From: Branchiostoma floridae
Taxonomy: Eukaryota > Chordata > Leptocardii > Amphioxiformes > Branchiostomatidae
DNA: 64,000 nt
Assembly: GCF_000003815.2 (NCBI RefSeq)
Contig: NC_049980.1
Location: 16,340,003-16,404,002 of the forward strand
Reading direction: 5' to 3'
The translations under genes were made by a program, and so were the position numbers. A model generated the notes under the pieces. The model did no database searches. It saw nothing but the letters and a program-made list of their open reading frames with translations, and was not told where the DNA came from. Shown one piece after another: positions 57,601 through 64,000 of this stretch. Each line of letters opens with the position of its first letter. Positions within the stretch are counted from its first letter, which is position 1.

Positions 57601-59088
57601 TCTGATGGGTTGGTCGAACGTTTCAACAGGACAATGGGCGCTATGCTCAGGGCCTACGTTCGGCAATCTGACCAGCGGGATTGGGACTTCCACCTTCCCG
57701 CGGTACAGTTCGCATATAACACAAGTTGTCAGGCCACAACAGGTTTTTCCCCTTACTTTTTGATGCACGGGCGTGAAGCCCGCCTTCCCGTGCACCTCCT
57801 CACAGGGGTGCACTGTGACTCTACCTCCACTTCGGAGTTTGTTGCAGCGCTCAACGACAAAATGCCCGCTATTTTCAAATTGGTGCAGCAACACACGGCC
57901 CAGAAACAAGCTCGACAGAAAGAACTATTCGATTCCAAGGTCTATGGACAGCCACATGCTGTGGGTGACCTGGTGCTAGTACGGAATAACGCCGGGAAAC
58001 CTGGCCTGGCCCGGAAGCTGGCCAACAAGTTCCATGGCCCGTACGAAGTATTGAGTAGGGTAGGGGACAATGCCTACCGGGTGAAAAACACCCGTGGCCG
58101 ACGGCAAATTGATGTGGTAAATTTCGAACATCTCAAGGCCCTTACTCCACAGATGTTTGATCCTGACTATGACCCCAGGCAAGAGGGTCGCCGTCCGACG
58201 CGCAGGCGTCGTAAAGCTAACCACGTGACTTCTCCCCCTAGGCCACCAATCTCGGAAACCTCACCCACCGACGGCGATGACGAAGAGTCTGACGATGAAG
58301 CCCCGAGCGAGGACCCTGTAACCCCCCAAGGACATAGCTCCGCGGGGTCCCCTCCCTCTTATGTTTCAGATCCGTCCTTATCTGACACCGAACCCAAGTG
58401 GCTCCGAGCACCTGTGGCGCAGCGTCGACCCTCAGCGCCGTCATCCCCTACGCACAACCGGCCACCTGACACAGCACAGACGGCACCCATCCAGTCACCT
58501 GGCCCCGACCCACCACGTCCCCAGACACCTGTTCCAGATCCGACACCGGCACCAGCCCAGACACCTGTTCCACATACGACACCGGCACCAGCCCTGACAC
58601 CTGTTCCAGATCCGACATCGGCTCCAGATCCGACACCTGTTCCAACCCCGACACCTGTTCCTGCTCCGACACCTGCTGCGCCACCTACTCCGACACCTGC
58701 TCCGACCGACACGACAGCGACAACATCATCACCTGTCCTTCCGTCGCCGTTACCGCAACGTACCAACCGGCGTCGTCGTAGACAACCGCGAGACATGAAC
58801 AATTTTATATGCTTCCCGGACGCGTATACCTCCAGTGACAGCAACAGTGATACAAATCATGTCCACCCCAATGTATGCCAGGTCACTAATAGTTTAGACG
58901 TGGGGCTGACTACACAGTGCCAACCTTCGGATAGGTCGTGTCCCGGGGGGGAACAGTTCAGTGAAGGTCCCCCTGCCCGTCCCTTGGAACCCTCAACTTA
59001 CGACCTCTCGCCAAATAGATGGAATCCGGTGGCCCATTTCATGACAGCTGTAGTCCGGGCCTTCACCAGCCCACCGAAACCTTTCTAA
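54593..59088 (+). CDS. pol: Ty3/gypsy Pol (protease, RT, RNase H, integrase), gapped
   Basis: Expressed by -1 frameshift. Aspartic protease: LIDSGADVSL (54755-54784). RT: WGAPVVLVKKKNGG, DYRSLN, LDMRAGYHQI and PFGLCNAPSSF, then the catalytic motif AYLD cut by a gap (56153-56252), resuming with HLNYLRAVFQ and GHIISGDGV. RNase H: VDTDASDKGIGGVL (from about 56662) and LRTDNSAV (from about 56862). A second gap lies at 57037-57136. Integrase: zinc-finger CLVCQK, then catalytic Asp in MDIVGPL, Asp in HTDRGSNF and Glu in SDGLVERFNR, then a GPYEVL (GPY/F) module. After that comes about 315 residues of acidic and Pro/Thr-rich sequence ending PKPF; no chromodomain is visible. The N runs are placeholders, so the apparent frame change across gap 1 is not evidence of a break. 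Confidence 0.9.
56153..56252. other. Assembly gap (100 N) at the RT catalytic motif
   Basis: The gap starts right after AYLD, so the second catalytic aspartate and the following residues are not visible. The true missing length is unknown. Confidence 0.99.
57037..57136. other. Assembly gap (100 N) between RNase H and integrase
   Basis: The linker and the first zinc-finger histidine of the integrase lie in this gap. Confidence 0.99.
58500..58720 (+). repeat. Proline-rich tandem coding repeat in the Pol C-terminus
   Basis: Irregular tandem units with cores such as TPVPDPTPAP and TPVPAPTPA, encoded by ACACCTGTTCC-type repeats. They form a low-complexity, probably disordered tail after the integrase. 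Confidence 0.85.
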
Positions 59089-60313
59089 GAAATTCATGTC
59101 AAATTAGGAGTGGAAAATTCTTCGTTCCGTCGAAGTCCTTCGTGTTCTCTCGTGGTTCGGGCACCCCCCCCCCCCTCCCCAGGTTCTATGTCCCCCAGAG
59201 GAACGGGATTTGACCCTCTGCCTGCCCCGTCCTCTCTCTCCTTGTCGTGACTCGCCTCACACATAGACGGGCATGGTTAAATCCCCTAAAAAGTTCCGTA
59301 GTGACGTGACCGTAGCGGGGTGTCCTTCCTCCAACCACTTTCGATCGGGTTTCCGTACTTAGGTACTTACGGTTTGGCAAGCTTTTTCCTCCTCCTCGGT
59401 TTCGGCTACTGATTGTGTAAATGCGGGCAGATTTCAGCCTTCTAGCTGTCCTAAAGTGGTCTCCTAAAAAAGCAAACGATTCCACGAAAGCAGATGTAGT
59501 AGTTATTAGCAGGGACGAATTGTTAGGGATTAAGGTAGTGGGACCGCCTCGTTCTTTTCTCCGTTGGGACCCGTTTTCCCTTCCGAACGCGTTGGCACTC
59601 ACTAGTCCCCTCCTCGTCTGGCAACCAAGGACCCGCCAAAGTGCAGTGGGTCCCGAGCAAAAACGCTCTCAAACTGGTTAGACCGGGTTCGACATGATTT
59701 ATCCTGTCTGTGTGTATTACTCGGGTACAGAGTCTTGTCTACGTTGATGTGTGTACAAAATGCTTTTGATGATATGATTACTAATGTTCGGAACTTTGAT
59801 GATGTTACTGTTCAGGAAAGTACTTTGGTATTATGGTGCTCCGTTATTCTGATGCTTCGATGACCTTATTGTTTGGGAAATTGTTTTGGTATTGTTTGGT
59901 ATTTGTTTGGTATCGGTATTTTGGATTTTGTTGTCATGCCTTCTGTTGCTTTCTATATGTAATGTTGTTTCGAATTCATTCTGTATGGTGCCATGATGTA
60001 TTTTATGTGATTCTGTATTCAACGAGATTCTCACCTAAGTGTCAAAGTCGATACAATTGATTTTTTTTTACTTGATTTGTACTTAATGAGATTGAAAGAC
60101 CAGTCGTATCTGAGTCGATGCGATAAATTTTTTTTCTCTCTTCATCTGTACTTAGTGAGCCGACATTGATGTATGCTAAGGTGTGAGTTATGGTGTACGT
60201 ATGGTTCCGGGTATTCGAAATTCATTGTGACATTCTTACGTGATTTATTAGTTAAAGTTAGTTCAATCTTACTGAGATATGTTAAATGATGCGGGAGCAT
60301 CATTAAGCGTTGC
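59089..60313 (+). other. 3' untranslated region of the Ty3 element
   Basis: 1.2 kb between the pol stop and the polypurine tract. It holds a C-run (59165-59174) and short frames without recognisable content. There is no envelope-like ORF. Confidence 0.7.
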
Positions 60314-60324
60314 GGGGGGGATGG
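60314..60324 (+). other. Polypurine tract
   Basis: GGGGGGGATGG sits directly before the 3' LTR, the expected priming site for plus-strand synthesis. One T interrupts the tract. Confidence 0.7.
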
Positions 60325-60793
60325 TGTAGCAAGTCTGTTATTACGTTGGGCGGCCCAGGGGTCACGTGGTGAGAGCACGTGACCATGGGCGCGCCCTGAC
60401 GTCAGCTAGGCCACGCCCCGCAGCGCTCGCGTAAGCTCCGCCTTCCAAATGATGTAATATAAGACGCGGTACGCGCTAGTTAGACTAGAAGCAGACTCAG
60501 GGACAAGGTCAACCGCATCTTCCGCCGCCGTAGTTACGTAACCGGTTAGTTAATATCATCCACCCGCATCTGTCCAGGTATCTTATCTTGCATTATTTGT
60601 ATTAAGCCAGTCTTTATCATTACCTCCGTTCACTTGCCTAAACTGTATACCATCGGTCGTAGTAATAAAGATCACATCAAACTGTACACTGAACCCTGGT
60701 CCTTGGCTATATTGGTGAGAGTGCATAGCATAGATACGTCACCTTGACGTATAGGTAAATGCCCAAATCCTACCACTAAGACCATTTGTTACA
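60325..60793 (+). repeat. 3' LTR
   Basis: 469 bp, identical to the 5' LTR on reading. It is preceded by a purine-rich polypurine tract. Confidence 0.95.
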
Positions 60794-61333
60794 ACAAACA
60801 CACAGGATACCAAATAAGAGTCTTCATATTGTTCTTTCACATCTTCTTTGACCTTGGAATTGACTTTGGCATTCTATGACATTAGTATTCGTTTTCTGAT
60901 ATTTGTTGTAATCTACTATTTGTGTTGCAGAAGTTTTCGTATGGTTGAAAAGGTTTTCTAATTGATAATTTGGAAATGGCTGAAAATTGATGGCCTTCGT
61001 CCGTCGGGCTGATACCTTGGGTGATACGGAATACACCGTGTTGTATTCTATATCTAGCACTTTTTAGTGTATTCCTTGGTTCACCAATTGGGTACAGAAC
61101 TTTGACAGCTGGGTATGAAAGAATTCGAAATATGATTTTTGGGACCATATGGATAATTTCCTAAAATTTTATTGCCCATGATGTTGTTTTTTACTAACTT
61201 AATCTAAGAGAAAAAAAACAAAAACATTTGCATTCCAACAGAGGAACAAAAAAAATAGCCAGGCATTATTTATTGCTTGGTCTTGGTAGATGTATGTAAC
61301 ATTAACGTTAATATTTCCCCCTAAGTTGCAGAC
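60794..61333 (+). other. Flank between the Ty3 element and NUDT12
   Basis: The first part (60794 to about 60815) continues the MITE split by the Ty3 element. The rest is AT-rich with no recognisable feature until TTGCAG (61327-61332), an acceptor-like site 1 nt before the ACATGG start context. Confidence 0.45.
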
Positions 61334-63790
<2,457 letters not shown>

Positions 63791-64000
63791 AGTCGCATTG
63801 ACACAAACACTAAGAATCCTGTCTATACTGACCACCTGTCCATGTAGGCCAGATTTCATTCATCCTTGAGTGGTCTTCTTGAGCAGTTTTGAATATGTAA
63901 AAGAAATGAATGAATGATACCACAGTCTATAATCCTATCTACTCAAGATGTCACTTCCTTTTCTTGGTTAGGTTCTATCTTGTACATTTACATGAAAAGT

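Larger units (their letters stand above)
51588..60793 (+). mobile_element. Full-length Ty3/gypsy LTR retrotransposon, recent, with two assembly gaps
   Basis: Two 469-bp LTRs that read as identical flank a leader, gag, a pol in the order protease - reverse transcriptase - RNase H - integrase, and a 1.2-kb 3' region. Integrase after RNase H defines Ty3/gypsy order. A 4-bp target duplication ACAA is present (51584-51587 and 60794-60797). LTR ends are TGTAGC...GTTACA. Apart from the two N gaps and a suspicious stretch in the integrase finger, the frames are open. No envelope-like frame is visible. The length as assembled is 9206 bp. Confidence 0.95.

Noticed and set aside
58359-58844. 161-codon Gly/Val-rich frame on the - strand
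   Set aside because: Reverse reading of the proline-rich tandem repeat of Pol.

Overview
The window looks like the nuclear genome of an invertebrate chordate, most likely a lancelet (Branchiostoma). This is inferred from protein similarity and gene content, not from a database search. Every host gene has many small exons with GT/AG borders and short introns. The introns are rich in the palindromic word TACATGTA. There are two eukaryotic tRNA genes, tRNA-derived SINEs, a recent Ty3/gypsy LTR element, and a LINE that carries a restriction-like endonuclease. Three runs of exactly 100 N mark assembly gaps.

Layout: (1) 365-24740, + strand: an IQGAP scaffold gene without its N-terminal calponin-homology exons. 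I place 31 exons encoding 1304 residues. A long 3' UTR reaches an AATAAA at 27606. (2) 28654-36203, - strand and convergent with IQGAP: an 11-exon, 520-residue secreted peptidyl-alpha-hydroxyglycine amidating lyase (PAL). Its N-terminal part resembles the first half of the PHM monooxygenase domain, but all three copper-binding histidines are replaced. (3) 36204-38672: intergenic, with an assembly gap bounded by a perfect 38-bp inverted repeat and an initiator tRNA-Met gene. A tRNA-Arg(CCG) gene lies inside a PAL intron. (4) 38673-50369, - strand: a complete 20-exon SLC4A11-type transporter of 871 residues. One of its introns holds a 1.9-kb 5'-truncated LINE flanked by an identical 139-bp direct repeat. 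(5) 51588-60793, + strand: a full-length Ty3/gypsy element with LTRs that read as identical, and two internal gaps. It has inserted into an older miniature element. (6) 61334 to the window end, + strand: NUDT12, a peroxisomal NADH/NAD-cap pyrophosphatase with ankyrin, zinc-ribbon and Nudix regions. Its last exon(s) lie beyond the window.

The host genes do not form a pathway. Their linkage is of evolutionary interest: in human, PAM and NUDT12 are near neighbours on 5q21 and IQGAP2 is on 5q13, so this cluster may keep part of an ancestral chordate linkage. The most notable observations are the PAL with a copper-ligand-less half-PHM module, the LINE with a 139-bp target duplication, a textbook -1 frameshift signal at the Ty3 gag/pol junction, and one or two microexons in the IQGAP repeat region.
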